A stretch of 64,000 bases of DNA from JAEUMD01 sp044222395 (GCA_044222395.1 JBGANK010000001.1:124001-188000); one strand, 5' to 3'. Counted from the stretch's first letter, positions 1 through 8,997 are shown. The notes: a model not told the origin generated them from the sequence alone. A program made the numbers and translations.

Positions 1-323
1 GCGAGGTCGCATCGTCCTCTGCCTCAAAGAAGCGTCGGTTGTGCAGAACGTGCCAGAACGTGAAATGAGCTGGTAGCTCCAATCGCGAAACTCTGCTGCC
101 AAGCGCGAAACTGCCGCTTGCTGACACTTCATCACGTATCATGTGCTTCCACTGACGAGGGAAGTTCCGCGGTAGCCTTCTGAACCCGCGCAACAAAAAA
201 ACGCGACGGCATCTGTCACCGTCGCGCCCCGAAAGCCGTGCTGTTGAATGAGGAAAGCCTGATTGGGCGCCTGTGCGCTCAGACAATCTGGATCGTGTTT
301 TATCGAGAGTTCGACGGAGCCGA
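1..323. other. window edge, non-coding apart from a terminator
   Basis: No convincing gene is seen in this first stretch. The open frames here have unnatural composition and run straight through the hairpin at 195-226. The hairpin-plus-T-run on the minus strand suggests that a leftward transcript ends here. Confidence 0.5.
195..226 (-). terminator. rho-independent terminator, leftward
   Basis: An 8-bp perfect inverted repeat (CGCGACGG at 202-209, CCGTCGCG at 219-226) with a 9-nt loop. Read on the minus strand it is followed at once by seven T residues (A-run 195-201 on the plus strand). This is a textbook intrinsic terminator about 100 nt beyond the stop of the small membrane ORF at 324-512. 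Confidence 0.75.
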
Positions 324-512
324 TCAGCGGCCGACGCGGCGCACGCAGCACATCCACAGCTGAACCGCTGCAGCAGCCGGCAGCCAGAAGTGGGCATCCG
401 TAGCAAAAGCGGGGATCAGCAATACCGCACCGAGGCCAAGACAAATGGCCCCTGTGTTTGCCACCACCGTGTAAACTGCCTGTCTCACCCGCAGCGCCCC
501 CTCGCGTTGCAT
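324..512 (-). CDS. possible small two-helix membrane protein
   Basis: A 62-aa frame starting MQREGALRVRQAVY. It holds two hydrophobic stretches (roughly residues 11-35 and 40-55) and ends in a basic tail. I do not recognise a family. Codon third positions are GC-rich like the real genes around it, and the leftward intrinsic terminator at 195-226 lies about 100 nt beyond its stop, which supports a transcribed unit. Against it: no strong ribosome binding site, and small hydrophobic frames arise by chance. Function unknown. Confidence 0.35.
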   Translation of the reverse strand: MQREGALRVRQAVYTVVANTGAICLGLGAVLLIPAFATDAHFWLPAAAAVQLWMCCVRRVGR

Positions 513-893
513 CCCGAGTCTCGATCCCAAACAACCGCGACGCAGGTCAAGTTTCAAAACCACGTCATATCAAGATACGCGAATTTCGAGTCGCGTCGAG
601 TGATGAAAATCAACATCCCGCACAGCACAACTTGTTGATTCAGAATAGTGTGTCGCCAACTAAACGGCGCACGACTACTGCACGCAATGTGCAGCGCGAC
701 GTAACCAACGGCTTTTCGCCCCAAACTCGTGATGCGCTGCAACATAGATTCCGACTGCATTCCTCGGAATAGCGTCGTCAAATCAACGATGCTGCGACCA
801 TTTGAGAATGACTTGTCTGATTTGGATCACACAAACTGCTGTGAATTGCTGCAACGCATAACTGTGAAATGGCGCCAACAGCATCGTTATGCT
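513..893. other. intergenic region, no gene seen
   Basis: This stretch has lower GC than its surroundings and I support no gene in it. It contains the hairpin just downstream of the leftward exonuclease-CBS-DUF294 gene (856-896). Confidence 0.5.
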
Positions 894-896
894 CTA
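856..896 (-). repeat. TAGAGC-ended hairpin at a stop codon
   Basis: The arms GCATAAC (856-862) and GTTATGC (886-892) can pair. Read leftward, the element starts with the TAG stop codon of the exonuclease-CBS-DUF294 gene followed by AGC, giving the TAGAGC end shared with other intergenic palindromes in the window. It could act as a weak terminator or as an mRNA 3' stabiliser. Confidence 0.4.
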
Positions 897-2999
897 GAAG
901 CGCCCCTCCGAGACGAGATCGATCGCAGTTCTCACCTCGCCGATCGCCTTCTTCAGCTCGGCCCGCTCGTGCGCCGACAGCCGGTCGACGTCCACACGCG
1001 TTGAAAGCGCCACACCGCCATCCGTATCAGCGAGCTGCTGCCTTAGAATGGCGCCGAGCAGAACCTGATGCGCGTCGATCACACGCTCGATGTCGGCAAC
1101 AGAGCCCTTGCCGATTTGCTCGAGGATTCCAAGTCGTTCAGGCGTAGCTCGAACCGGCGAACCGTTGCGGATCGCTATTACACGCGCCGCCGTGAAGATC
1201 GGCATGATGCCACCCTTCTTCAGATCGACGCGCCCCGCCTCGTCCGTGCGAATCCCGCCCAGGAGATTTATCGGAGAATGCCACTGGCGAGCGAGCTCCG
1301 TCAGCAGCGCAATGAAATCGCGCGACTGCTTTGCTGTCTGCAGCGCGTACGTGCGAATCTCGTCTGCGAGTCGCTTCTCGCCGTGAACCGGCAGGCCGTC
1401 AAAGAAGATATCGACATTGAGCAGATCCTGCGGTGTCTGCTTGCGCACCCAGCCATTGATGACTGTCTTCCATCCGGCGATTGACTTGCGCCACTGCGCA
1501 TTCTTCGCCATCACGCCGCCCTTGCAGAACGGGATGCCGGCATCGTCGAGCGTCTGCGCGAGACGTTTGCCCAACTCCTCGAACCACAGATCCTCGCGAC
1601 CTCCCGGCTCGCCGGATGCAAATACGATGGCATTGTCCTGGTCGGCCGCCAGCAGGCTTTCACCACGCCCCACCGAGCCCATGACGAAAACCGCAAACGG
1701 CACCGGCGGCGCGCCCCAGCCATCGGCAGCCATGCTTTCCTGCGCAAGCTCGCTCGCCCGCCGCGTGGCCGCGGCAATCTCCGCACTGACGACGGCAGCT
1801 ATCCGGCGTGGATCGACGTCTTCGGCCAGCAGCGCATCGGCCACCGTCGACAGCCGGCCGAATGCGGCGCCCAGCTCCGCGCTGTTCATGGCGCTATCGA
1901 TATCCTCGCCGAGCACCAAGGCGGCACTGGCACGCTGCCGCAACAAACTGCGCGGCGTCAAAGCGCCAACCAACTCGCCGCGATCGTCGACGACGGCCAG
2001 GTGTCGGACGCCCAGCCGCGTGATACGCGCCAGCGCCCGGTACAGGAACTCGTCGCTGTCGACTGTGTAGAGTGGCCGGCTTGCAATCTGCGAGACAGGC
2101 ATGTTGAGCGCAGCAGCACCGTTCTCGGCAATGGCGCGCAGCATGTCCCGCTCGGTCACGATGCCCATGCCCGACGCGCTATCGTGCACGAATGTCGAGC
2201 TTGTGCCCGCCAGCACGATCGTCTGCATCGTTGCATGCACACTGTCGCCGCCTTCCACGATCAGCGGTGGTGATGACATCAACTCGTCGACCCGGAGCCG
2301 GTAGGGATAGCTGTCGATCTGCGTGACGCTTTGCTGCACGATGTCCGTGCGTACCGTGCCGTCCTCCTCTGTCAGCCGGAGACTGAGGGCCGCCGGGTCT
2401 AGCGCCGCGCAGGCCCTGATCGCCTCTGCGATCGTGCGTATACCGCGCTCCTTGAGCCGTGGCACCAGCGCCGCGTAGATGTTGGCCGTTGCCAAGGCAT
2501 CGCCCGGAGCCGATCGCAGCGCCTGACATCCGAGCTTCAGCCACTCGCATAGTTGTGGCAGGCCATCGTGCGCCAGCGTCGGCGTGACGAGTCGCGCCAG
2601 CACCTTGATATCGAGCGTAATCAGAGGCGGCAACTTGCGCCCGATCCGCTCATACTCGTTCCTCAGGACATCCAGATCGTAGGCGATGTTGTGGCCAAGC
2701 ACGACGCGACGTCCGATGAACGCCTCGAAGTTTGCCGCAACCGCTTCCAGCGGCGGTGCCTTCGCCGCGTCGGCCGCAGTCACGCCGTGGATCAGCACCG
2801 CCGAATCGGGCACCGGAATGCCAGGGTTGACGAGCTGCGTGAATGCGACGCTGCGATCAGGCTTCCCAGTCGTCAATGCGACGGCCCCGATCTGGACCAC
2901 CCGCGCGCTCACCCCATCGAGTGCGGTCGTCTCCAGATCGAGCGCGACGGCATCGAGCGAAAACAGCGGTGTCGCGGGAAACGGCGGCTTCATCATCAT
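894..2999 (-). CDS. DnaQ-like exonuclease - CBS pair - DUF294 nucleotidyltransferase fusion
   Basis: A 701-aa cytosolic protein with three parts. Residues ~15-190 form a DEDDh exonuclease fold (D21 and E23 in LDLETT, D108 in HNIAYD, D167 in PGDALAT). Residues ~240-370 are two CBS domains, which usually bind adenine nucleotides. Residues ~385-700 are DUF294 plus DUF294_C, with the nucleotidyltransferase-like motif GSVGRGES...DQDNA. The canonical catalytic His before the last Asp is Arg162, so nuclease activity may be altered or lost. Three tandem ATGs (2999, 2996, 2993) follow a GGAG; the third has the best spacing and the first is given. It is probably co-transcribed with the upstream sensor-exonuclease gene (170-nt gap) and is divergent from the symporter. 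Partners and substrate are unknown; a role in regulating uptake is inferred from context. Confidence 0.88.
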   Translation of the reverse strand: MMMKPPFPATPLFSLDAVALDLETTALDGVSARVVQIGAVALTTGKPDRSVAFTQLVNPGIPVPDSAVLIHGVTAADAAKAPPLEAVAANFEAFIGRRVVLGHNIAYDLDVLRNEYERIGRKLPPLITLDIKVLARLVTPTLAHDGLPQLCEWLKLGCQALRSAPGDALATANIYAALVPRLKERGIRTIAEAIRACAALDPAALSLRLTEEDGTVRTDIVQQSVTQIDSYPYRLRVDELMSSPPLIVEGGDSVHATMQTIVLAGTSSTFVHDSASGMGIVTERDMLRAIAENGAAALNMPVSQIASRPLYTVDSDEFLYRALARITRLGVRHLAVVDDRGELVGALTPRSLLRQRASAALVLGEDIDSAMNSAELGAAFGRLSTVADALLAEDVDPRRIAAVVSAEIAAATRRASELAQESMAADGWGAPPVPFAVFVMGSVGRGESLLAADQDNAIVFASGEPGGREDLWFEELGKRLAQTLDDAGIPFCKGGVMAKNAQWRKSIAGWKTVINGWVRKQTPQDLLNVDIFFDGLPVHGEKRLADEIRTYALQTAKQSRDFIALLTELARQWHSPINLLGGIRTDEAGRVDLKKGGIMPIFTAARVIAIRNGSPVRATPERLGILEQIGKGSVADIERVIDAHQVLLGAILRQQLADTDGGVALSTRVDVDRLSAHERAELKKAIGEVRTAIDLVSEGRF

Positions 3000-3168
3000 T
3001 ACTCCATCGCGTTGCGGCAACGCGCCAGCTTGCTAGAGCCGGTTGCTTGGCTTCGCCTTTGACGTTCATCAATCGAGGTCGATGCCACATTGGCAGGGTG
3101 CGCACAAAGCCGACCGCATTGAGCAGCAATTGTGGCTCTCCACGCGCAAGCATCCTTCGGCTCGCTCC

Positions 3169-5271
3169 TCAGAATTTCTCCTTGAGACGGCGCTCCTGCA
3201 GCATGCGGTCGGAGATGGCCACCGCTTCACCGAACGTCGTGACACCCTTCTTCTCCAGCCCCTCGATCAGACGGACCCATACTGCCGCGGTCATCAACGC
3301 ATCGCCGAGCGCCGTGTGGCGTCCCTCGACTTGGATTTCGAGAAAACTGGCCATCGACGACAGCGAGGGATCAGGCAGGTCGGGAAACACATGGATGGCC
3401 AGCAACAGCGCATCGAGCACCGGATTGTCGAACACGACGCCCGCCTCGTCCTGCCGCTTTGTCAGGAAGGCCATGTCGAATGCGATGTTGTAGGCGATCA
3501 GCACAGCATCGCCCGCGAACGCCCTGAACTGCGGCAGCACGATCCGCGCCGGCGGCTTTCCAGCAACCACGCCCGCTGTGATTCCGTGGAAGCGCGTGCT
3601 GAGTGGTGGAATATCGCGTTCCGGATTGATCAGGCGTTCAAACGTCTCCCCGGTGAGAATGCGCCCGTTCACCACATGCACCGCACCGATCGAAAGCAGT
3701 TCGTCGCCCTGGCTCGGCTGCAATCCCGTTGTCTCGGTATCGAAGACGACATAGCGCAGCTCCTTCAGCCGCGCGTCGGAAATGGAGGTGGGCGAAGCGC
3801 GGAACAGATCGAAATCGTAGTACTCGGGCCGTGGCGCATTGCCGGCGGCACTCTGCTCGACTTCCGCCGGCTCCTGCGGCCGGTCCGAAGGGCGCAACGG
3901 CACGCGCAGCACCGCCGATCCATCACCGGCTTGCGTGCTCCAGACTTCGCCTCCGTGTCGCTCGATGATCTGGCGCGCGGTGCGGCTCGCGATTGCGCCC
4001 TTGATGGGATCGTCGAGCCAGTGATCGAGCGTGTCGGAGAGTACGGGCTCGCCGATCCAGCCGATCTCGACATAGGCACGCGCACCCGAGCGCGACATTC
4101 CAAGATCGATAGAGCGCACACCTTTGTCGAGCGCCAGATGTCCGATCAGATGCGCCAGCGTCAGAGACAGGGAATGGCTGTCGGCATGGATCCACATCGG
4201 CAGTCCGACCAGCCGGATGCTGACGCCTGAATCGGCCGAGATGAGCTTCTCCACCGCACGGAACAGGTCGACGGAATGAACGTCCGCGGTTCCCCAATGA
4301 CCAAGGTCAAGGCGATCGAACCGCTTTGCCGCCTCCATGAAGCGTGACGAAAGCTGCGCAATCTCCTTGCGAAGGATCTCCTCGAAAGCAGTGCGCTCTG
4401 CCGCTGTGAGATCCCCGGCATCGGTGAACGTCTCGATTGCCGCGCTCAAGTTGGCGATCGGCCGTCGCCATTCCACCATCACCTCGCGCAACAGGTTGTC
4501 GCGCTGGCCGAGGCTCTCCATCTGCGGGCCGATATCCTGGAACGACAGCACATAGCCGGCGTGCTCGCCGGAGGCCTCCCGCACGAGGCTCATGCGCGTC
4601 TCGACCAGCGTGCCCAGATCGGCCGTTGCTACCATGAAACGCCGCGCGACATCGCCCTGACCGCCTTCACTTCGCAGCAGGATGTCGAGCGTGTGGATCA
4701 CCGGATCCTTGGCCAGCACGCCAAACAGCGGTCGCCCGAGACCCGTCATCTCGCGCAGGCCCAGAATGCGGCGCGCTGCCTCGTTGTAGAGAATGATGCG
4801 ATGATCGCGATTGCAGACGATGACGCCTTCGGTGAGGTCCAGAAGGATCGCCTCGAGGCGCCGCTTTTGGGATTCGGCGAGGCTGGCCGCTTCCTGCACG
4901 CGCGCATTGGTGGAAGCGTGCTGATTTGTAAACGCCTTGCCGAGACCTGCAACTGCAGCGACGATTTCCGGCATCGCGCCGTCGTTGACCACCACCACAC
5001 CGCGATCAGTCGGCGTCAACGTGAGGCGCTGTGCCTCGCGCGCAATTGCGGCAAGGGGGCTGAGCAGATAGCGGTGTGCCAGATACCAGGACAACACGCC
5101 GGTCACGATGGCAATCACGAAGGTGATGCTCAGCAGCGGATTGATGGTCTGCATGATTGGCGTATCGGCAGGAACACCTTGGACCACCTTGATTCCGATC
5201 AGCGTCGTCATGGCCAAACCTGGCAAGACGCATGCCGCAATCATGAGTGGAACGGCGACACGAAGCTTCAT
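3169..5271 (-). CDS. membrane PAS / degenerate histidine kinase fused to DEDDh exonuclease
   Basis: A 700-aa protein. Two N-terminal membrane helices (~8-30 and ~48-70) are followed by a HAMP-like linker, a coiled coil, a PAS domain (~130-250), a dimerisation helix region and a HATPase-like domain (~320-460, with HGGEVW near its end). The C-terminus (~505-690) is a DnaQ-type exonuclease with D511 and E513 in FDTETTG, D599 in NIAFD, H652 and D657 in HTALGD, so all five DEDDh residues are present. In the kinase part the phosphoacceptor His is absent (VEWRRPIANL) and the N-box Asn is not evident, so it looks like a pseudokinase sensor driving a nuclease output. The start ATG follows from the family-like N-terminal helix. 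It lies divergent from the DUF4212-symporter genes. Confidence 0.88.
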   Translation of the reverse strand: MKLRVAVPLMIAACVLPGLAMTTLIGIKVVQGVPADTPIMQTINPLLSITFVIAIVTGVLSWYLAHRYLLSPLAAIAREAQRLTLTPTDRGVVVVNDGAMPEIVAAVAGLGKAFTNQHASTNARVQEAASLAESQKRRLEAILLDLTEGVIVCNRDHRIILYNEAARRILGLREMTGLGRPLFGVLAKDPVIHTLDILLRSEGGQGDVARRFMVATADLGTLVETRMSLVREASGEHAGYVLSFQDIGPQMESLGQRDNLLREVMVEWRRPIANLSAAIETFTDAGDLTAAERTAFEEILRKEIAQLSSRFMEAAKRFDRLDLGHWGTADVHSVDLFRAVEKLISADSGVSIRLVGLPMWIHADSHSLSLTLAHLIGHLALDKGVRSIDLGMSRSGARAYVEIGWIGEPVLSDTLDHWLDDPIKGAIASRTARQIIERHGGEVWSTQAGDGSAVLRVPLRPSDRPQEPAEVEQSAAGNAPRPEYYDFDLFRASPTSISDARLKELRYVVFDTETTGLQPSQGDELLSIGAVHVVNGRILTGETFERLINPERDIPPLSTRFHGITAGVVAGKPPARIVLPQFRAFAGDAVLIAYNIAFDMAFLTKRQDEAGVVFDNPVLDALLLAIHVFPDLPDPSLSSMASFLEIQVEGRHTALGDALMTAAVWVRLIEGLEKKGVTTFGEAVAISDRMLQERRLKEKF

Positions 5272-5950
5272 GGGCCTGTCCGTCGCTGAAGTCGCGATGA
5301 CTGATGCCGTGCACCAGACCCGACGGCGCTTGCCGTGACCCGGCCTGCGGGCGATTTCGACAACAACCAGGAGGTGCAGCCCACCGACATGCTCAGCGTT
5401 GCATCAGGGGAGAAATCAGCGTCAAGGCGAAGCAGGCCATGCCTCCACAATCTCTGAAGGCGATCGACTCCTATCATGAGTGCCACTGCCGAAAAAGAAA
5501 GGCCACTCGCGCTCCAACCCATACTTTCTTATAGGGTCCGGAAAGCCCGCACAGGCCCCGCAGACCGGGCACAAATCCCTCAGGAATGAAGCGCACCTAG
5601 CGCAGTGTCCGCTCGGCCGCGCTCTTCGGTCTGTTCACCACACAGGGCGCACAATGGCGGAAATTCGAGATGAACAACGATCAATTGACCTGCTGTCTGC
5701 TCGTTCCGGGCTGAACTCGATCGCCAAAGCCGATCCGCCCCCAGATGCATTGACATCAAAATTCTTGAGCAGTTACCTTTTTGGCTCATAGCAGCAAAAT
5801 TCCACTACTCCGCACAACTGACTCCAATTAGCATTCCCAACGTGCAGGAACCGCCCGAATAGTTCCGGGGGCATACTTCGGGATCAAAAAGAGTGGCAAA
5901 GCCATCATTTTCAGGGGGGGCGCTCCTGCGTTGCCAAGGAGGAATACAAT
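5272..5950. other. 679-nt divergent intergenic region
   Basis: This region separates the leftward sensor-exonuclease gene from the rightward symporter genes and must hold both promoters. No open frame in it looks real. I could not identify a confident promoter; a -24/-12 match was looked for and not found. A strong AAGGAGG ribosome binding site at 5936-5943 belongs to the DUF4212 gene. Confidence 0.5.
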
Positions 5951-6202
5951 ATGCAACCGGTAAATCCTGAGCGCCATTGGGCGCGCACCAGCCGACTGAT
6001 GTGGCTCATGCTCTTTTTGTGGGCCATCTTCAGCTTCGGCATCCATTGGTTCGTCAACGACCTCAACAACTTCAAATTCTTGGGCTTCCCGGTCGGCTTC
6101 TACATGGCCGCCCAGGGATCGCTGATCGCATTTGTGATCATGCTGTTCATATTCGCGAAACGGCAGGACACCATCGATCGTCAAGAAGGCGTGGGTGAGT
6201 AG
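5951..6202 (+). CDS. DUF4212 sodium:solute symporter small subunit
   Basis: An 83-aa protein with two membrane helices (~18-38 and ~50-72) and the family signature WxRTxRLMxxLxxxW near the N-terminus, then a conserved FxxNDLNNFKFLGFPVGFYMAAQG-type segment. DUF4212 proteins are encoded directly upstream of large SSS-family symporters and are taken to be their accessory subunit. It is preceded by a strong AAGGAGG ribosome binding site 8 nt before the ATG. The 9-nt gap to the symporter gene implies one mRNA and a stoichiometric complex in the inner membrane. Confidence 0.93.
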   Translation: MQPVNPERHWARTSRLMWLMLFLWAIFSFGIHWFVNDLNNFKFLGFPVGFYMAAQGSLIAFVIMLFIFAKRQDTIDRQEGVGE

Positions 6203-6211
6203 GGGGAACCA

Positions 6212-8233
6212 ATGGCACAGACTAAGGAATACACGGTAGGCGGCGGTAGCTTTCTCGCCAACCTCGGCAAGATCTACGCCTTCTACACTGGCGGTTTCTT
6301 CGCCTTCGTCGCGGTGCTCGCGGTCTTGGAGCAGTTGGGTGTCCCCAACAAGTTCATCGGCTACGGCTTCGTTTTCCTGACCATCGCCGTCTATGCGGTC
6401 ATCGGCATTCTCTCCCGCACCACCGACGTTGGTGAGTATTACGTCGCGGGTCGCTCTGTTCCCTCCATCTACAATGGCATGGCAACGGGTGCCGACTGGA
6501 TGTCCGGCGCTTCGTTCGTCGGCATGGCGGGAACGCTCTTCCTGTTGGGCTACGACGGCCTCGCCTTCGTGCTCGGCTGGACCGGCGGCTACGTCCTGGT
6601 CGCAGTGTTGATCGCACCGTTCCTGCGCAAGTTCGGCGCCTATACTGTCCCGGACTTCTTCGCGGCCCGGTACGGTGGCAGCTTTGCACGTTTCCTCGCC
6701 GTGATCGTGCTCATCGCCTGCTCGTTCACTTATGTCGTCGCACAGATTTACGCGACGGGTCTCATCGCCTCGCGCTTCCTCGACATGGATTTCACGGTCG
6801 CCGTCTATGCCGGATTGGCGGGCATTCTGCTGTGCTCGATGTTGGGCGGCATGAAGGCCGTGACGTGGACGCAGGTGGCCCAGTACATCGTGCTGATCGT
6901 CGCCTACCTGACACCGGTCGTGATCCTGTCGGCCAAGAAGTACGGCATCCCGGTTCCCCAGCTGACCTACGGCCAGGCTCTCCAGGAGATTACCAACCTC
7001 GAGAACCAGATGGCGGCCAAGGGTCTAGCCGCAACGGTCAAGGATGCCGCTGGCAACGCCGTGTTCGCCAAGCCGCACATCAAGCCGTTCACCGACTACG
7101 ACCCGTTGAACTTCTTCGCACTGATCTTCTGCTTGATGGTCGGCACGGCGTCGCTACCACACATCCTGATGCGCTACTTCACCACCCCGTCGGTGCGTGA
7201 GGCTCGCTCGTCGGTGGCATGGTCGCTGTTCTTCATCTTCCTGTTGTACTTCACGGCGCCGGCCTATGCGGCGTTCTCCAAGCTCGAGGTCTTCAGCCTC
7301 ATCAACAAGGGAACGCAGCTCAGTGAACTGCCGCAGTGGATGTACACGTATGGCAAGATCGGCCTTGTGAAGGTCTGCGGCGTCGACGTCAAAGTTGCTC
7401 AGGACGTTATCGCCGCCTGCCAGAAGATCGCCAATCATCCCGGCATCCTTCGCTATCAGGATCTCGCCATCAATACGGACGTGATCGTGCTCTCGACACC
7501 TGAGATCGCGGGCATGCCGTACGTGATCGCGGGTCTTGTCGCCGCCGGTGGTCTGGCAGCCGCCATGTCGACGGCCGACGGTCTCCTGCTCGCCATCGCC
7601 AACGCGCTGTCGCACGACATCTACTACAAGATGATCGATCCCAACGCGCCAACGAAGCGGCGTCTGGTCATATCGCGCGTCCTGCTTCTGGTGGTCGCCG
7701 TCGTTGCCGCCTACGTGGCCTCGACTAAGCCAGCAGACATCTTGTCGATGGTGGCGTGGGCATTCTCACTGGCGGCAGCCGGCATCTTCCCGGCACTCGT
7801 CCTTGGTGTTTGGTGGAAACGCGCCAACACACCGGGTGCTGTGCTGGGCATGATCCTCGGCTTCGGCGCGTGCCTCTACTACCTTGTCGGCACCCGCTAC
7901 TTTGCGCCTGCCTTCGTCGACATGTGGAGCTGGCTCGGCACCGCCAAGCCCGAAGCAATGGCTAAGTATGCCGAGCTGAAGGCAGCGTGCGCAGCCGATG
8001 CCACCAAGTGCGTGGCTTTCGACAAGCACGCTCAATCGGTGGCCAGCTGGTGGGGTGTGAAGAACATCTCTGCGGCACTGTTCGGATTGCCGATTGGCTT
8101 CCTGACGATCTTCCTCGTCTCACTGCTGACGCCTGCCCCCTCCAAGGAGGTGCAGGATCTGGTCGACGCGACACGTCGTCCGGCCGGTGGCACGCTGATG
8201 CAGGAGAAGGGTGCGATGGTCGGCGGCCACTAG
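6212..8233 (+). CDS. sodium:solute symporter, acetate/monocarboxylate type
   Basis: A 673-aa SSS-family transporter (the DUF4212-associated subfamily, related to ActP acetate permeases) with about 13 membrane helices. Visible family features are the EYYVAGRSV segment near residue 78, GxxxxMATGADWMSGASF after it and FFAARYGG around residue 150. It is longer than typical ActP (~550 aa). Extra hydrophilic segments lie near residues 240-290 (an NLENQMAAKG-type loop) and ~570-610, with a long cytoplasmic tail. Substrate cannot be read from sequence; a short carboxylate such as acetate or propionate is inferred. A ribosome binding site GGGGG precedes the ATG. A hairpin terminator follows at 8262-8288. 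Confidence 0.92.
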   Translation: MAQTKEYTVGGGSFLANLGKIYAFYTGGFFAFVAVLAVLEQLGVPNKFIGYGFVFLTIAVYAVIGILSRTTDVGEYYVAGRSVPSIYNGMATGADWMSGASFVGMAGTLFLLGYDGLAFVLGWTGGYVLVAVLIAPFLRKFGAYTVPDFFAARYGGSFARFLAVIVLIACSFTYVVAQIYATGLIASRFLDMDFTVAVYAGLAGILLCSMLGGMKAVTWTQVAQYIVLIVAYLTPVVILSAKKYGIPVPQLTYGQALQEITNLENQMAAKGLAATVKDAAGNAVFAKPHIKPFTDYDPLNFFALIFCLMVGTASLPHILMRYFTTPSVREARSSVAWSLFFIFLLYFTAPAYAAFSKLEVFSLINKGTQLSELPQWMYTYGKIGLVKVCGVDVKVAQDVIAACQKIANHPGILRYQDLAINTDVIVLSTPEIAGMPYVIAGLVAAGGLAAAMSTADGLLLAIANALSHDIYYKMIDPNAPTKRRLVISRVLLLVVAVVAAYVASTKPADILSMVAWAFSLAAAGIFPALVLGVWWKRANTPGAVLGMILGFGACLYYLVGTRYFAPAFVDMWSWLGTAKPEAMAKYAELKAACAADATKCVAFDKHAQSVASWWGVKNISAALFGLPIGFLTIFLVSLLTPAPSKEVQDLVDATRRPAGGTLMQEKGAMVGGH

Positions 8234-8261
8234 CCCCGACCATTTGAGCCAAAAAATCGAC

Positions 8262-8288
8262 AGAGCGGGGCGGCTTGCGCCCCGCTCT
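8262..8288 (+). terminator. probable intrinsic terminator after the symporter
   Basis: The 11-bp arms AGAGCGGGGCG (8262-8272) and CGCCCCGCTCT (8278-8288) enclose a 5-nt loop and are followed by CTTCAT. An A-rich run (8251-8256) precedes it, so it may also work leftward. It separates the symporter from the three small membrane protein genes. Confidence 0.6.
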
Positions 8289-8330
8289 CTTCATATGCCA
8301 AGTAGACGGTGCCGCCATACAGGAGCGCAC

Positions 8331-8633
8331 ATGACGGCCAGCGAGAGCTTCGCCGCCTATTGGTGGTATCACATACCCAACCTGATCCTGGCGGCACTGA
8401 TCTACACGTTGATCGGCCGCTATCTGCTCGAAATCCTGTTTGCGAAGAACCAGGACGCCGTAATACTGAAGGTCTTCAGAACGGTGACCGATCCTGTGAT
8501 CGGTCTTATCAGGTTCGTGACGCCCCGCATCGTTCCAGACGGCCTCGTCATTGTCGCTGCCGTAGTCTGGCTCATGGCCGCGCGACTCTTCTGGTTCCTG
8601 ACGGCTGTTACGCTAGGACTGCGGCTGACATGA
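8331..8633 (+). CDS. small YggT-like integral membrane protein
   Basis: A 100-aa protein with two to three membrane helices. The middle segment VTDPVIGLIRFVTPRI followed by a C-terminal hydrophobic helix resembles YggT-family proteins. The ATG at 8331 is chosen because CAGGAG lies 6-11 nt before it; an upstream in-frame ATG overlaps the symporter 3' end and its hairpin. It lies just beyond the symporter terminator and 16 nt before the next gene, so it heads a small membrane-protein set that may assist or modulate transport. Function unknown. Confidence 0.75.
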   Translation: MTASESFAAYWWYHIPNLILAALIYTLIGRYLLEILFAKNQDAVILKVFRTVTDPVIGLIRFVTPRIVPDGLVIVAAVVWLMAARLFWFLTAVTLGLRLT

Positions 8634-8649
8634 TATTGGTGAGTTGACC

Positions 8650-8997
8650 GTGATCAACCAGAACGATCGCCAGAATCTGCTCCAGCGCGACGTGATGCTC
8701 GTTGCAACCGCCGCACTGTCGCTGCTCAACGGCATGCATTTCTCGCCGTGGTTCGATCCGGTCGCCATCCTTTTGCGACCATTCGTGGCCGGCACATTCC
8801 TCGGCACGCCGCTCGTCTCACTCTATCTGGCGTCTTTTTTCATTTCCGTGATGACGCTCCTCATCGGCGGCATCCCGGCCGCCCTCTACGAGCGGTTGAA
8901 AGGCGAGACGGAAACCTCGTCCACATCACTGTATATCTGGTTTGGTGCGACCCTCCTCCTCAGCATTCCCGTGCTCTTGGCGGCAGCCGGCCGGTGA
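8650..8997 (+). CDS. hypothetical membrane protein, 3 TM helices
   Basis: A 115-aa protein with hydrophobic segments at ~15-35, ~45-75 and ~95-113 and a short charged loop (YERLKGETETS). I know no family for it. A GTG start at 8650 is preferred over the upstream TTG at 8644 because GGTGAG lies 6 nt before it. It lies 16 nt after the YggT-like gene, so it is probably in the same transcript. It may be specific to this symporter neighbourhood; a database neighbourhood search would show whether it always travels with the transporter. Confidence 0.65.
   Translation: MINQNDRQNLLQRDVMLVATAALSLLNGMHFSPWFDPVAILLRPFVAGTFLGTPLVSLYLASFFISVMTLLIGGIPAALYERLKGETETSSTSLYIWFGATLLLSIPVLLAAAGR

Noticed and set aside
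3043..4230. 395-aa rightward open frame
   Set aside because: Antisense to the pseudokinase-exonuclease gene, with no family features.
5476..5589. 37-aa frame MSATAEKERPLALQP...
   Set aside because: No ribosome binding site, no recognised family and too short; could be chance.
5880..5950. Sigma-54 (-24/-12) promoter before the DUF4212 gene
   Set aside because: TGGC and TTGC elements occur but not with the required 10-nt GG-GC spacing.
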